Shown here: piece by piece, positions 1 to 8,206 of the stretch
Layout: each line of letters starts with the position of its first letter
Position numbering within the stretch: position 1 is the stretch's first letter
Origin: Mycobacterium sp. NBC_00419
GTDB taxonomy: Bacteria > Actinomycetota > Actinomycetes > Mycobacteriales > Mycobacteriaceae
NCBI RefSeq assembly: GCF_036023875.1
Contig: NZ_CP107931.1
Span: 4,216,001-4,280,000 of the forward strand
Length of the DNA: 64,000 nt
Reading direction: 5' to 3'
Notes under the pieces: generated by a model
The model's database searches: none
Told to the model about the DNA's origin: nothing
What the model saw: the letters and a program-made list of their open reading frames with translations, nothing else
Program-made: the position numbers and the translations under genes

Positions 1-693
1 ATCGAGGACGGCCGCCATGTGTGGGCGGTCCGGGCGGAGCTGCAGGCGCCCGAGGACGTCGAGTCCGCGGTGCTGGATCTGCGCCGCGCCGGGCACGTCT
101 TCGACGACGTCAGCGCGCAGTTGGTCGCCTGCGCCACCGCGCTGCTCAACTGGCATGACCAGGCCCGGTTCAGCGCGCACGACGGTTCGCCGACGCGGCT
201 GGCCAAGGGCGGCTGGTCGCGGGTGAACATGCTGACCGGTCACGAGGAGTTCCCGCGCATCGACCCGGCCATCATCGTGCTCGTCCACGACGGTCACGAC
301 CGTGCGGTGCTGGCCCGCCAGACGCTGTGGCCGCCGCGGCTGTTCTCGTTGATCGCCGGATTCGTGGAGGCCGGCGAATCGTTCGAGTCGTGCGTGGTGC
401 GTGAGGTCGCCGAGGAGATCGGTCTGTCCGTCACCGACGTGGAGTACCTGGGCAGCCAGCCCTGGCCGTTCCCGCGCTCGCTGATGGTGGGCTTCCACGC
501 CATCGGCGACCCCGAGCAGGAGTTCACCTTCCACGACGGTGAGATCGCCGAAGCGGCGTGGTTCACCCGCGCCGAGGTCCGCGAGGCGCTCGATCAGGGG
601 GACTGGAGCAGCGACTCACCGTCGCGGCTGCTGCTGCCTGGGTCGATCTCGATCGCCCGCGAGATCATCGAATCCTGGGCCGCCGAGGACTAA
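1..693 (+). CDS. nudC: NAD(+)/NADH diphosphatase NudC (5' end outside window)
   Basis: Nudix hydrolase that cleaves NADH (and NAD-capped RNA in the family) to NMNH plus AMP. The frame is open from base 1, so the N-terminal domain lies outside the window. Visible is the Nudix box GFVEAGESFESCVVREVAEE followed by IGL, then the NudC-subfamily signature SQPWPFPRSLM just downstream, which separates NudC from other Nudix enzymes. The text matches mycobacterial NudC (Rv3199c type, about 313 aa) closely, so roughly 80 residues are missing. It converges on the mycoredoxin gene, as in M. tuberculosis. Confidence 0.93.
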   Translation: MEDGRHVWAVRAELQAPEDVESAVLDLRRAGHVFDDVSAQLVACATALLNWHDQARFSAHDGSPTRLAKGGWSRVNMLTGHEEFPRIDPAIIVLVHDGHDRAVLARQTLWPPRLFSLIAGFVEAGESFESCVVREVAEEIGLSVTDVEYLGSQPWPFPRSLMVGFHAIGDPEQEFTFHDGEIAEAAWFTRAEVREALDQGDWSSDSPSRLLLPGSISIAREIIESWAAED

Positions 694-766
694 GGCTCGC
701 CCACACCGACAAACGGGCGCGAAAGGTCGAGAAGGCGGGGCCATTTCGTCGATCTCGGCGCGAAAA

Positions 767-1018
767 CTAGTTCGCGAGCTTGGCCTGAACCTCTTTGAGG
801 CTCGGGTTGGTCAGCGCGCTGCCGTCGGCGAACTTCACCGTCGGCACGGTCTGATTGCCGCCGTTGACCGACATGACGAACTTGGCGGCGTCGGGATCGA
901 CCTCGATATCGACCTCGGTGTAGGGAATTCCCGCTGATTTCAGCGCGGTCTTGAGGCGGCGGCAATAGCCGCACCACCCCGTCGTGTACATCGTGAGCTG
1001 GGAATCGCTGGCACTCAT
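767..1018 (-). CDS. mrx1: Mycoredoxin (glutaredoxin-like, mycothiol-dependent)
   Basis: An 83-residue thioredoxin-fold protein that reduces mycothiol-mixed disulfides in the cytoplasm. The N-terminal redox motif is WCGYC, within the sequence MYTTGWCGYC. A cis-proline segment (TVPTVKF) and a C-terminal helix follow, which is the full family length. It is divergent from uvrD2 with only about 80 bp between the starts, the same neighbour order as Rv3198A/uvrD2. The ATG start at 1018 is the only reasonable one. Confidence 0.93.
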   Translation of the reverse strand: MSASDSQLTMYTTGWCGYCRRLKTALKSAGIPYTEVDIEVDPDAAKFVMSVNGGNQTVPTVKFADGSALTNPSLKEVQAKLAN

Positions 1019-1101
1019 AAGTGCTTCAACCTAGCCGAGCCCGTCGGCATGCCCGCAACCGGCGCGGCGCTCACCGGGAAATGTCGCCGCCCCCTGACAA
1101 G

Positions 1102-3210
1102 ATGGACGCCATGCCGGTGTCCACAGACCATCTGACCGGCCTGGACGAGGAACAGCGCGAAGCCGTGCTGGCCGCGCGCGGGCCGCTGTGTGTGCTGGCC
1201 GGCGCGGGCACCGGCAAGACCCGCACCATCACGCAGCGCATCGGGCACCTGGTGGCCAACGGCCACGTCGCGGCCGGACAGGTGCTTGCGGTGACGTTCA
1301 CCTCCCGCGCAGCGGGGGAGATGCGGGCGCGGCTGCGGGCCATGGACGCCGTGGCCGGGTCGGGTGCCTCGGTGGCCGCGGTGCAGGCGCTGACGTTTCA
1401 CGCCGCGGCCCGCCGCCAGCTGCACTACTTCTGGCCGCGGGTCGTCGGCGACACCGGATGGCAGCTGTTGGACTCCAAGTTCGCCGTCGTGGCTCAGGCC
1501 GCCAATCGATCCAAGCTTCAGGTCAGCACCGACGACGTGCGCGATCTCGCCGGTGAAATCGAGTGGGCCAAGGCCTCGTTGATCAGTCCGGAGGGCTACG
1601 CCGCCGAGGTCGCCCGCAATGGCCGCGACGTTCCGCTGGACGCCGCGAAAGTGGCAGCGGTGTACGCCGCCTACGAGAAGCTCAAAGCCAACCGCGACGG
1701 CATCGCCCTGCTGGACTTCGACGATCTGCTGCTGCACACCGCCGGCGCCATCGAGAACGATCCGGCCGTCGCCGAGGAGTTCCGCGACCGCTATCGCTGT
1801 TTCGTGGTCGACGAGTACCAGGACGTCACCCCGTTGCAGCAGCGGGTGCTGTCGGCGTGGCTCGGCAACCGCGACGACCTGACCGTCGTCGGGGACGCCA
1901 ACCAGACCATCTACTCGTTCACCGGGGCCTCGCCGCGCTACCTGCTCGACTTCTCCCGAAAGTTCCCCGAGGCCACCGTCGTGCGCCTGGAGCGCGACTA
2001 CCGCTCCACGCCGCAGGTGGTGTCACTGGCCAACCGGGTGATCGCTGCCGCCCGCGGCCGGATGGCGGGCAGCAAGCTGCACCTGGTCGGCCAGCGCGAC
2101 CCGGGCCCGTCGCCGACCTTCCACGAACATCCCGACGAGGTCGCCGAGGCCGCCGCGGTGGCGCGCTCCATCAAGAAACTCATCGAATCCGGAACTCCCG
2201 CAGCCGAAATCGCGGTGCTCTACCGCATCAACGCCCAGTCCGAGGCGTACGAGGAGGCGCTGACGGCGGCCGGCGTGCCGTTCCAGGTGCGCGGCGGTGA
2301 GGGGTTCTTCAGCCGGCAGGAGATTCGCCAGTCGCTGGTGGCGTTGCAGCGCGCGGCGGACCGCGATCCCCAGGGTGAGGTGCCCGCCGTGGTCCGTGCG
2401 GTCCTCGAACCGCTGGGACTCACCGACGAGGCGCCCCAGGGCACCAAAGCCCGCGAACGCTGGGAAGCGTTGACCGCGCTGGCCGAACTCGTCGACGACG
2501 AAGTCGCCGCCCGCCCGCAGTTGGACCTGCCCTCGCTGATGGCCGAGTTGCGGCTGCGCGCCGACGCTCGCCACCCACCCACGGTGCAGGGCGTCACCCT
2601 GGCGTCGCTGCACGCCGCCAAGGGTTTGGAGTGGGACGCGGTGTACCTCGTCGGCGTGGCAGACGGCACTCTGCCGATCTCGCACGCCCTGGCGCACGGC
2701 CCCGACAGCGAGGCGGTCGAGGAGGAGCGTCGCCTGCTCTATGTCGGAATCACCAGGGCGCGAACACATTTGCAACTGAGCTGGGCGCTGGCCCGCACCC
2801 CGGGTGGCCGGCAGGGGCGTCGCCCGTCACGGTTCCTCAACGGCATCGCGCCGCAGACCCAGGCCGAACCCACCCCGAACAAGCCGCGCAGGCAGCGTGG
2901 CGCCACACCCCGCTGCCGGGTCTGCAATGCGGTGCTCAGCACGCCACCGGCAATCATGTTGCGGCGCTGCGAAACCTGCTCGGTCGACATCGACGACGAG
3001 CTGCTGGGTCAGCTCAAGGACTGGCGATCACGCACGGCCAAGGAGCTGAAAGTCCCTGCCTACGTGGTCTTCACCGATAACACGCTGATCGCCATCGCCG
3101 AGTCGCTACCCGCCGACGACGCAGCGCTGGTCGCCATTCCCGGCATCGGGGCGCGCAAGCTCGAACAGTTCGGGCCCGACGTGCTCGAGCTGGTGCGTGC
3201 CCGCCAGTAG
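1102..3210 (+). CDS. uvrD2: ATP-dependent 3'-5' DNA helicase UvrD2
   Basis: Superfamily 1 helicase involved in DNA repair. Walker A GAGTGKT sits near the N-terminus, the DEXX-type motif is VVDEYQD, and the [15 protein letters not shown] and LLYVGITRA motifs are intact. After the helicase core comes a four-cysteine module (CRVC, then RRCETC), then a C-terminal HRDC domain ending in the helix-hairpin-like [11 protein letters not shown]. Linked HRDC and tetracysteine domains are the hallmark of actinobacterial UvrD2. The frame is open upstream to 1021, but similarity begins near [14 protein letters not shown], so ATG 1102 (or 1111) is preferred. It ends 2 nt before the convergent lipoprotein gene. 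Confidence 0.93.
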   Translation: MDAMPVSTDHLTGLDEEQREAVLAARGPLCVLAGAGTGKTRTITQRIGHLVANGHVAAGQVLAVTFTSRAAGEMRARLRAMDAVAGSGASVAAVQALTFHAAARRQLHYFWPRVVGDTGWQLLDSKFAVVAQAANRSKLQVSTDDVRDLAGEIEWAKASLISPEGYAAEVARNGRDVPLDAAKVAAVYAAYEKLKANRDGIALLDFDDLLLHTAGAIENDPAVAEEFRDRYRCFVVDEYQDVTPLQQRVLSAWLGNRDDLTVVGDANQTIYSFTGASPRYLLDFSRKFPEATVVRLERDYRSTPQVVSLANRVIAAARGRMAGSKLHLVGQRDPGPSPTFHEHPDEVAEAAAVARSIKKLIESGTPAAEIAVLYRINAQSEAYEEALTAAGVPFQVRGGEGFFSRQEIRQSLVALQRAADRDPQGEVPAVVRAVLEPLGLTDEAPQGTKARERWEALTALAELVDDEVAARPQLDLPSLMAELRLRADARHPPTVQGVTLASLHAAKGLEWDAVYLVGVADGTLPISHALAHGPDSEAVEEERRLLYVGITRARTHLQLSWALARTPGGRQGRRPSRFLNGIAPQTQAEPTPNKPRRQRGATPRCRVCNAVLSTPPAIMLRRCETCSVDIDDELLGQLKDWRSRTAKELKVPAYVVFTDNTLIAIAESLPADDAALVAIPGIGARKLEQFGPDVLELVRARQ

Positions 3211-3211
3211 C

Positions 3212-4657
3212 TCAGGCCTTCACCAGTTTCGGTGCTTGCCAGGTCCCGTTCAGCGCGTCCGGCTTGGGCCAGTACAGCCGCATGACCGCGGTGAACGGTC
3301 CCGCCGGGGCAGGCAGCCAGTTGGCTTCCTTCTCCGGTCCCGGTGAGGCGTTCTGGACGTAGATGGTCAGGCTCCCATCAGGGTTCTTGACCAGGTTGGG
3401 CAGCATCGGCGAGTTGATCAGGTACCGGTTGATGGGGTTTTCCACCAGCAGGCTTTCCGGCATCTTGTACATCGTCACCGACCAAAACGCGTTGACCGGC
3501 GGCAGCTGACCGGCCGGGAATGTCAGCGTGTAGTTGTTGGCCCCGGTCAGAGGCTGCCCGTCGGCGTCGGTGCTGAGGCTGGGGTACATCGCCTCGGCCT
3601 TGGAGTTGCCGTAGATACCCAGCACCGCACCGGCCATCCGGTAGAGGTAGTTGCCCTTGAGTTCGTCCTTGGTACCGAACAGGTCGCCGGAGGTGACCTG
3701 TCCGGTGACCAGCTTGTCCTTCTTGAAGGTGTCCAACTCGGCCCAGGCGTCGGCCATGCCGTCGGTGATCGCCGTGCGCATTTCCGGGGTGAGCGTGTCG
3801 GCGTTGAACGTGCCCTCGGAGCCAATCCCGATGGTGGCGAACCGGTCCCGCGCTTCCTTGTCCGACGGCAGCACCGGGGCGTAGCGCAGCGCGAAGTTCA
3901 TCAGCTCGAAGAACTTCGGCGAGGTCTTCTGCTCGTCGGGGCTCAGCGGCACCGGGAAGTCGACGGGCGGGGCGGCCGCCGGGGCCGGCTGGTTGAGGAA
4001 GGCCGACAACGGCTGCGCGGTGTAGCCGGCCTGGATGTTCTTGACGTTGTCCAGATCGTCGGGGCCGAACAGCTGGGTGCGGTAGATGGCCAGCGCGAAA
4101 TCGGTGTCGGCGCGAATCACCTCGTTGATGCCCTCGGGCTTGTCGCCCTTCCAGCCCGGCCCGGCCAGCAGGTAGGTGCCGCCGCTGTTGCCGGTGGTGC
4201 GGCTGCCGAGGTAGGCGAAGTTGTAGGTGTAGCCGTCGACGAACTGCACCGAGAAGTAGCGGTCCTGCCCGATCGGCGGGATGGTCAACACCAGCGGCTC
4301 GGTGCGCAGGTCGGCGCCGAGCATCGAATACGGGGTGTCGGAGTTCGGCGTCTGGACCGCGGTGTCGGCCGGTGTGTAGACGCGGGCGATGCTGTGCACC
4401 TGGTTCCAGTCGCCCTTGTACTCCGGGCTGTGCGAGTCGACGAAGTAGGAGTACTGGATCCGATAGCTGTCGACCATCGGGAAGCCGAAGATGTAGGCCT
4501 CTTTGGCGATCGCTCGCGCCTGCTCAGGCGTCACGGCACCCCCGGTGGTGGTGGCGGGCGGCGCTGAGCTCGCCGTCTCCTTGGGCTTGTTCGCGCCGGA
4601 ACAGCCGGCGGTCATGGCGATCAGCAGGACGGCAGCGAGGATGGCGCGTGACTTCAC
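3212..4657 (-). CDS. DUF1254/DUF1214 family lipoprotein
   Basis: Predicted exported lipoprotein of about 481 aa. From the GTG at 4657 the protein starts MKSRAILAAVLLIAMTAGC, a clean type II signal peptide with lipobox TAGC. An ATG at 4681 would add eight residues (MLIKHPCA) that spoil the signal peptide and lie inside a hairpin. The DUF1254 half contains the family motif NSDTPYS. The DUF1214 half runs from about FPAGQLPPVNAFWSVTMY to the end, with LYWPKP near the C-terminus. The biochemical role of this family is not known. It lies downstream of tpx on the same strand, separated by a strong hairpin. Confidence 0.82.
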   Translation of the reverse strand: MKSRAILAAVLLIAMTAGCSGANKPKETASSAPPATTTGGAVTPEQARAIAKEAYIFGFPMVDSYRIQYSYFVDSHSPEYKGDWNQVHSIARVYTPADTAVQTPNSDTPYSMLGADLRTEPLVLTIPPIGQDRYFSVQFVDGYTYNFAYLGSRTTGNSGGTYLLAGPGWKGDKPEGINEVIRADTDFALAIYRTQLFGPDDLDNVKNIQAGYTAQPLSAFLNQPAPAAAPPVDFPVPLSPDEQKTSPKFFELMNFALRYAPVLPSDKEARDRFATIGIGSEGTFNADTLTPEMRTAITDGMADAWAELDTFKKDKLVTGQVTSGDLFGTKDELKGNYLYRMAGAVLGIYGNSKAEAMYPSLSTDADGQPLTGANNYTLTFPAGQLPPVNAFWSVTMYKMPESLLVENPINRYLINSPMLPNLVKNPDGSLTIYVQNASPGPEKEANWLPAPAGPFTAVMRLYWPKPDALNGTWQAPKLVKA

Positions 4658-4693
4658 CGCACAAGGATGCTTGATGAGCATCCTTGTGCGGTG
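4655..4693 (-). terminator. Perfect 17-bp hairpin between tpx and the DUF1254 gene
   Basis: Arms caccgcacaaggatgct (4655-4671) and agcatccttgtgcggtg (4677-4693) are exact inverse complements with a 5-nt loop. It lies 14 nt past the tpx stop and has no clear U-tract, so it could be a mycobacterial non-canonical terminator. It could also be a structure that hides the downstream GTG start, which is the last base triplet of the stem. Confidence 0.6.
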
Positions 4694-4706
4694 TATTTCG
4701 CAGCGC

Positions 4707-5201
4707 TCAGCTCAGCGCGGCGAGGGCAGCGTCGTAGTCCGGCTCCTGGCCGATCTCGGGCACCAGCTCGGTGTAGGTGACGGTGCCGTCGGCGCCGACG
4801 ACCACGACGGCCCGGCCGAGCAGGCCGGCCATCGGCCCGTCGACGATGGTGACGCCGTAGTCCTCACCGAAGCTGCTGCGGAACGCCGACGCCGAGACGA
4901 CGTTCTCGATGCCCTCGGCACCGCAGAACCGCTTGAGTGCGAACGGCAGATCCTTGGACACGTTGACCACCGGCACTCCGGTGGCGGCGGCGCGCTCGTT
5001 GAAGGTCCGCACGCTGGTGGCGCACACCGGGGTGTCCACCGACGGGAAGATGTTGAGCACCACGGCTTTGCCGCTGTACTGCCCGGTCTCGACGTTGCCG
5101 AGGTCGGTTCCGGTCAGGGTGAACTCGGGAGCGGCGGCGCCGACGGCGGGCAGCTCTCCAACGGTGTTGATCGGGTTTCCACGCAGGGTTATCTGTGCCA
5201 T
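4707..5201 (-). CDS. tpx: Thiol peroxidase (atypical 2-Cys peroxiredoxin) Tpx
   Basis: Cytoplasmic lipid-hydroperoxide and H2O2 peroxidase of 164 aa. The sequence MAQITLRGNPINTVGELP begins at ATG 5201, the usual Tpx start. A longer frame to 5258 is unlikely to be translated. The peroxidatic cysteine is in SVDTPVCATSVRTF and the resolving cysteine in KRFCGAEG, and the conserved FGEDYGV and VVVVGADG segments are present. Length and motifs match Rv1932-type Tpx. It is normally elsewhere in M. tuberculosis, so its presence beside uvrD2 is a species-level rearrangement. Confidence 0.93.
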   Translation of the reverse strand: MAQITLRGNPINTVGELPAVGAAAPEFTLTGTDLGNVETGQYSGKAVVLNIFPSVDTPVCATSVRTFNERAAATGVPVVNVSKDLPFALKRFCGAEGIENVVSASAFRSSFGEDYGVTIVDGPMAGLLGRAVVVVGADGTVTYTELVPEIGQEPDYDAALAALS

Positions 5202-5270
5202 GAGCACTAGTTTGTCAGCCTCACCTAACCGCCTGGTGATCGGGTGACCTGATCGCAAAAGCCCTGCTCA

Positions 5271-5307
5271 GAAAATCGCTTGTGGCGAAATCGGGTAGGC
5301 TTTATCC
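5271..5307 (+). promoter_or_regulatory. Possible whiB7 leader promoter with AT-rich element
   Basis: An AT-rich stretch (gaaaat, 5271-5276) precedes a -35-like ttgtgg (5280-5285) and a -10-like tttatc (5302-5307) with a 16-nt spacer. It sits about 65 nt upstream of the leader ORF. WhiB7-regulated promoters are known to have an AT-rich box just upstream of -35, and whiB7 is autoregulated. The exact elements are my reading only. Confidence 0.35.
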
Positions 5308-5373
5308 TCGAAACCGCAATCTGCGTGTGCTGATCAATGGCCCGCAGCGACGTGTTGAGAGGAGGGTCGGACG

Positions 5374-5529
5374 ATGAACATCTACACCGGTGACTTCGGC
5401 GTAGCCGCCATGGCGCATCGTCCGTGGACCTCCCACGCTATTGCGGCGGCCCATGCCGCCGCTGCCCAGCGCAAGCGTCGCGCCAACGCCGCCCCGACCC
5501 TCGCGTCCGTGGACAGGAGCTTCATCTAG
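5374..5529 (+). CDS. whiB7 leader ORF (51 codons)
   Basis: Begins MNIYTGDFGVAAMAHRPW and ends SVDRSFI-stop. A very strong Shine-Dalgarno (gaggaggg, ending 7 nt before the ATG) shows it is meant to be translated. It ends 22 nt before the left arm of an intrinsic terminator that stands between it and whiB7. Upstream ORFs in whiB7 leaders are known to couple ribosome stalling by antibiotics to read-through into whiB7. I infer the same for this one; the peptide itself shows no domain, only a basic stretch QRKRRAN. Confidence 0.7.
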   Translation: MNIYTGDFGVAAMAHRPWTSHAIAAAHAAAAQRKRRANAAPTLASVDRSFI

Positions 5530-5550
5530 GAAAGCTCCCAGACACAGCCA

Positions 5551-5594
5551 CTGGCCACGGACCCGAAGTCAAAGGATCCGTGGCCAGAGTTTTT
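5551..5594 (+). terminator. Intrinsic terminator/attenuator upstream of whiB7
   Basis: Arms ctggccacgga (5551-5561) and tccgtggccag (5577-5587) pair perfectly, followed by agttttt (5588-5594). Placed between the leader ORF and whiB7, it would stop transcription unless disrupted. This is the attenuation arrangement expected for antibiotic-inducible whiB7. Confidence 0.8.
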
Positions 5595-5664
5595 CCACAC
5601 TCTTCCTGGCCCGGATCCCACAAGAGATACCTACAGCCACACGACCAGGAAGCAGGTGACGGAC

Positions 5665-5934
5665 ATGTCGGCACTGACAGTCCGAAAGGAAAAGCTGCCG
5701 GTGTTGCCGTGCCACGTCGGGGACCCCGACCTGTGGTTCGCTGAGAGCCCCGTAGAACTGGAGCGCGCCAAGGTGCTCTGCGGGGACTGCCCGATCCGGC
5801 GGCAGTGTCTTGCCGCCGCACTGGATCGCGGTGAGCCATGGGGTGTTTGGGGTGGCGAGATTATCGAGCGGGGCACTGTCGTGGCCCGCAAGCGTCCCCG
5901 CGGGCGTCCCCGTAAGGATGTGATCGCGGCCTAG
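5665..5934 (+). CDS. whiB7: WhiB7, iron-sulfur transcriptional regulator of intrinsic drug resistance
   Basis: An 89-residue Wbl protein that binds a [4Fe-4S] cluster and sigma factor and activates ribosome-antibiotic resistance genes. The four cysteines are in LPCHVGD, LCGDCPIRRQC, followed by the Wbl turn GVWGGE and a C-terminal AT-hook (RPRGRPRK) that is specific to WhiB7. The start MSALTVRKEK at ATG 5665 has the SD aggaagcagg just upstream; a GTG nine bases earlier is less likely. It is controlled by the leader ORF and terminator before it and converges on the ABC1-family gene. Confidence 0.95.
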   Translation: MSALTVRKEKLPVLPCHVGDPDLWFAESPVELERAKVLCGDCPIRRQCLAAALDRGEPWGVWGGEIIERGTVVARKRPRGRPRKDVIAA

Positions 5935-5945
5935 GCAGCCGTTGG

Positions 5946-5980
5946 CTGACCCGGACCCGCACTGCGCGGGTTCGGGTCAG
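5946..5980. terminator. Convergent (bidirectional) hairpin terminator
   Basis: A 15-bp stem (ctgacccggacccgc pairing with gcgggttcgggtcag, one G-U wobble) with a 5-nt loop lies between the whiB7 stop and the stop of the convergent ABC1-kinase gene, whose last codon falls inside the right arm. It has no long U-tract, as is usual in mycobacteria. Confidence 0.7.
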
Positions 5981-7284
5981 TCGAAGCCGGGGACCAGTTG
6001 CTCGGTCAGCGCCTTGGTCGGCACATGCGCGTCGAGCTGGGCCGAGATCGCGGTGATCGAGGCGATCACCCGCAGCGGAATCGCAAGTTTGGCAGGCAGA
6101 TCCATCGCCCGCGCGGTCTTGATCTGCTCGGCGGACACCGACATGTTGGCCGCGGCCATCTTCTGCAGCCACCGGCGGGTGTAGTGGAAGACCTCGACTT
6201 CCATCGGCTCGACGTACTGGCGCAGCATGTCGTCGATCTCCTTGGCCGAGACCTGCTCGCCCTTCTGGATGAAGCCGACCTTCTCCATCGTGGGCAGCAG
6301 CTCGTCGTAGTTCTTGTCGCGCGCCAGCCGGATGATCTGTCCGAGTTCGATGGGAAGACCGTCGGGCAGCGGAGCCACCGCACCGAAGTCGATGACCGCC
6401 ATCTTGCCGTCGTCGCGCAGCATGAAGTTGCCCGGGTGTGCGTCGCCGTGCATCATCCCGACCCGAGCCGGCGCGCCGAGCGTCAACTCGAGAAGTCTTG
6501 TGCCACAAAGGTCTCGCTGATCGACGGTGCCCGAGCGGATGATCTGGGACATCGGCACACCGTCGACCCATTCGGTGATCATCACCTTCGGGGCACTGGC
6601 CACCACGTGCGGGATGACGAAGTGCGGGTCGCCGTCGTAGCCCTTGGCGAACGCCCGCTGGTTCTCAGCCTCTAGGCGGTAGTCCAACTCCATCTCGGTG
6701 CGTTCGATGAGTTCGTCGACCACACCCTGCACGTCGGCGCCGGGGGAGAGCTGCTTGAACACGCTGACCATGCGCTGCATGGTCTTCAGGTCGGCGCGCA
6801 GTGCCTCGTCGGCACCCGGGTACTGGATCTTGACGGCCACGTCGCGGCCGTCGTGCCACACCGCCCGGTGCACCTGGCCGATGCTGGCCGACGCGATCTG
6901 CTCGTCGTCGAAGGAACTGAACCGCTCGCGCCACTTCGTGCCGAGTTGCCCGTCGAGCACCCGGTGCACCTTGGCGGCCGGCAGCGGCGGGGCATCCTTC
7001 TGCAGTTTGGTCAGCGCTTCGCGGTAGGGCTCCCCGAACTCCTCGGGGATCGCGGCCTCCATCACCGACAGCGCCTGGCCGACCTTCATCGCGCCGCCCT
7101 TGAGTTCACCGAGAACGGTGAACAGCTGATTGGCGGCCTTCTCCATCAGCTCGGCGTTGACCTCGTCCCGGGACTTGCCGGTCAGTCGTTTTCCGAAGCC
7201 CAGGGCGGCCCGTCCCGCAAAGCCGACCGGGATGCTGGCCAGCTTGGCGTTACGGGCGGCGCGGCCGCGCTTGATGTCTGCCAC
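5977..7284 (-). CDS. ABC1/AarF-UbiB family atypical kinase (Rv3197 type, MABC1)
   Basis: A 435-aa ABC1 kinase-like protein. The family-defining KxGQ motif is in GGAMKVGQALS. The ATP-lysine is in VAVKIQYPG, the catalytic-loop motif is MHGDAHPGNFML, and the metal-binding DFG is in VIDFGAV. The M. tuberculosis orthologue lies beside whiB7 and belongs to its regulon; it has been linked to macrolide tolerance. Its substrate is not established. An N-terminal basic stretch (MADIKRGRAARNAK) marks the start. Confidence 0.88.
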   Translation of the reverse strand: MADIKRGRAARNAKLASIPVGFAGRAALGFGKRLTGKSRDEVNAELMEKAANQLFTVLGELKGGAMKVGQALSVMEAAIPEEFGEPYREALTKLQKDAPPLPAAKVHRVLDGQLGTKWRERFSSFDDEQIASASIGQVHRAVWHDGRDVAVKIQYPGADEALRADLKTMQRMVSVFKQLSPGADVQGVVDELIERTEMELDYRLEAENQRAFAKGYDGDPHFVIPHVVASAPKVMITEWVDGVPMSQIIRSGTVDQRDLCGTRLLELTLGAPARVGMMHGDAHPGNFMLRDDGKMAVIDFGAVAPLPDGLPIELGQIIRLARDKNYDELLPTMEKVGFIQKGEQVSAKEIDDMLRQYVEPMEVEVFHYTRRWLQKMAAANMSVSAEQIKTARAMDLPAKLAIPLRVIASITAISAQLDAHVPTKALTEQLVPGFD

Positions 7285-7327
7285 CCCACCATCATCCCCG
7301 ACGGCGCAATACTGGCAACCACCGATG

Positions 7328-8170
7328 TCAGCATTGGCAGCGCGGATGCCGTGACCAGCGACGAGCTGAGATCGTGTTCTTGCTCACGTCGACTTCCAGC
7401 GTGGTGTTCAGCGTGGCCGGCGGGTCCCCGGCGGCCTCGGTGCCGCGCACGGCGGTGATGATCCGCTGCAGTTGGGCCAGGGCCACAGCAACGGTGGCCA
7501 GCACAGTCGGGTGATCCGCGGTTCCGGTCACATCCCGCAGCTGCGCGGCCACCGCGGGCCAGGCGGCGTCACGGTCGGCGCGGTGCAGGTCGGCGCATGC
7601 CAGGCAGCTGGTCACGCCCGGGATCACCAGCGGGCCCACCAGGCCGGCCCCGTCACGCACCCGGACCGGCAGGTGCGGCACTCCGGTGGCGTGCAGGTCG
7701 CGGACCACGCGCGGGTCGGCGACCAGGTAGTCGGCGAGCACCACCATGTCCGCACCGGCCGCCGAGACGACGGCGTTGGCGTGGCTGCTGTGCGCCACCC
7801 GGGCACCCGAGCACCGCAGCGCGTCGAGGAGAAGATCCGACAGCGGGCCGCAGCCGTGCACCCGGATCGACAGTGCGTGGGGAGCGGCGCGGCCGGTTCG
7901 GTGCCGGAGCACCCCGGCGCTCAGCAGGGCGTCGAGCAGGTCATCGAGGGCGCCGCGATCGTGGAATCCATGCCTGCCGGCCAGCCGCTGCAGCGCCTCG
8001 TGGTCCAGTGGCACCTGCAGGCCGCGCAGCAGTGCGGCCAGCTCCGCCGACCCGACCCCGTCGGGTGGGCGAACCAGAACGGCCCGCCGGGGATCCCAGC
8101 CCACCTGGACCGCGCCGTCGGGTCGCAGCAGTACCGGCATCGCCGGGTCGAGCGCATAGAGCCGGCCCAT
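7328..8170 (-). CDS. E1-like/TOMM cyclodehydratase-type protein (Rv3196 family)
   Basis: A 280-aa protein with two parts. The N-terminal winged-helix-like part, about residues 1-95, resembles the leader-peptide-binding module of azoline-forming cyclodehydratases. The C-terminal part has an E1-like fold with two cysteine pairs, CLAC and a final CQC, the usual zinc-ligand pattern. The C-terminal sequence RHPRCQC is typical. I see no YcaO partner or precursor peptide gene next to it, so it is an orphan. It is conserved in mycobacteria between the ABC1 gene and the DUF2342 protein. Function unknown. Confidence 0.7.
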   Translation of the reverse strand: MGRLYALDPAMPVLLRPDGAVQVGWDPRRAVLVRPPDGVGSAELAALLRGLQVPLDHEALQRLAGRHGFHDRGALDDLLDALLSAGVLRHRTGRAAPHALSIRVHGCGPLSDLLLDALRCSGARVAHSSHANAVVSAAGADMVVLADYLVADPRVVRDLHATGVPHLPVRVRDGAGLVGPLVIPGVTSCLACADLHRADRDAAWPAVAAQLRDVTGTADHPTVLATVAVALAQLQRIITAVRGTEAAGDPPATLNTTLEVDVSKNTISARRWSRHPRCQC

Positions 8171-8206
8171 CCGGCGAGGATGGCATCCCGAGGGTGCCGC
8201 CCGGGA

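Noticed and set aside
5424..5891. Other ORFs across the whiB7 leader
   Set aside because: They cross the terminator hairpin and lack SDs; only the 51-codon ORF has one.
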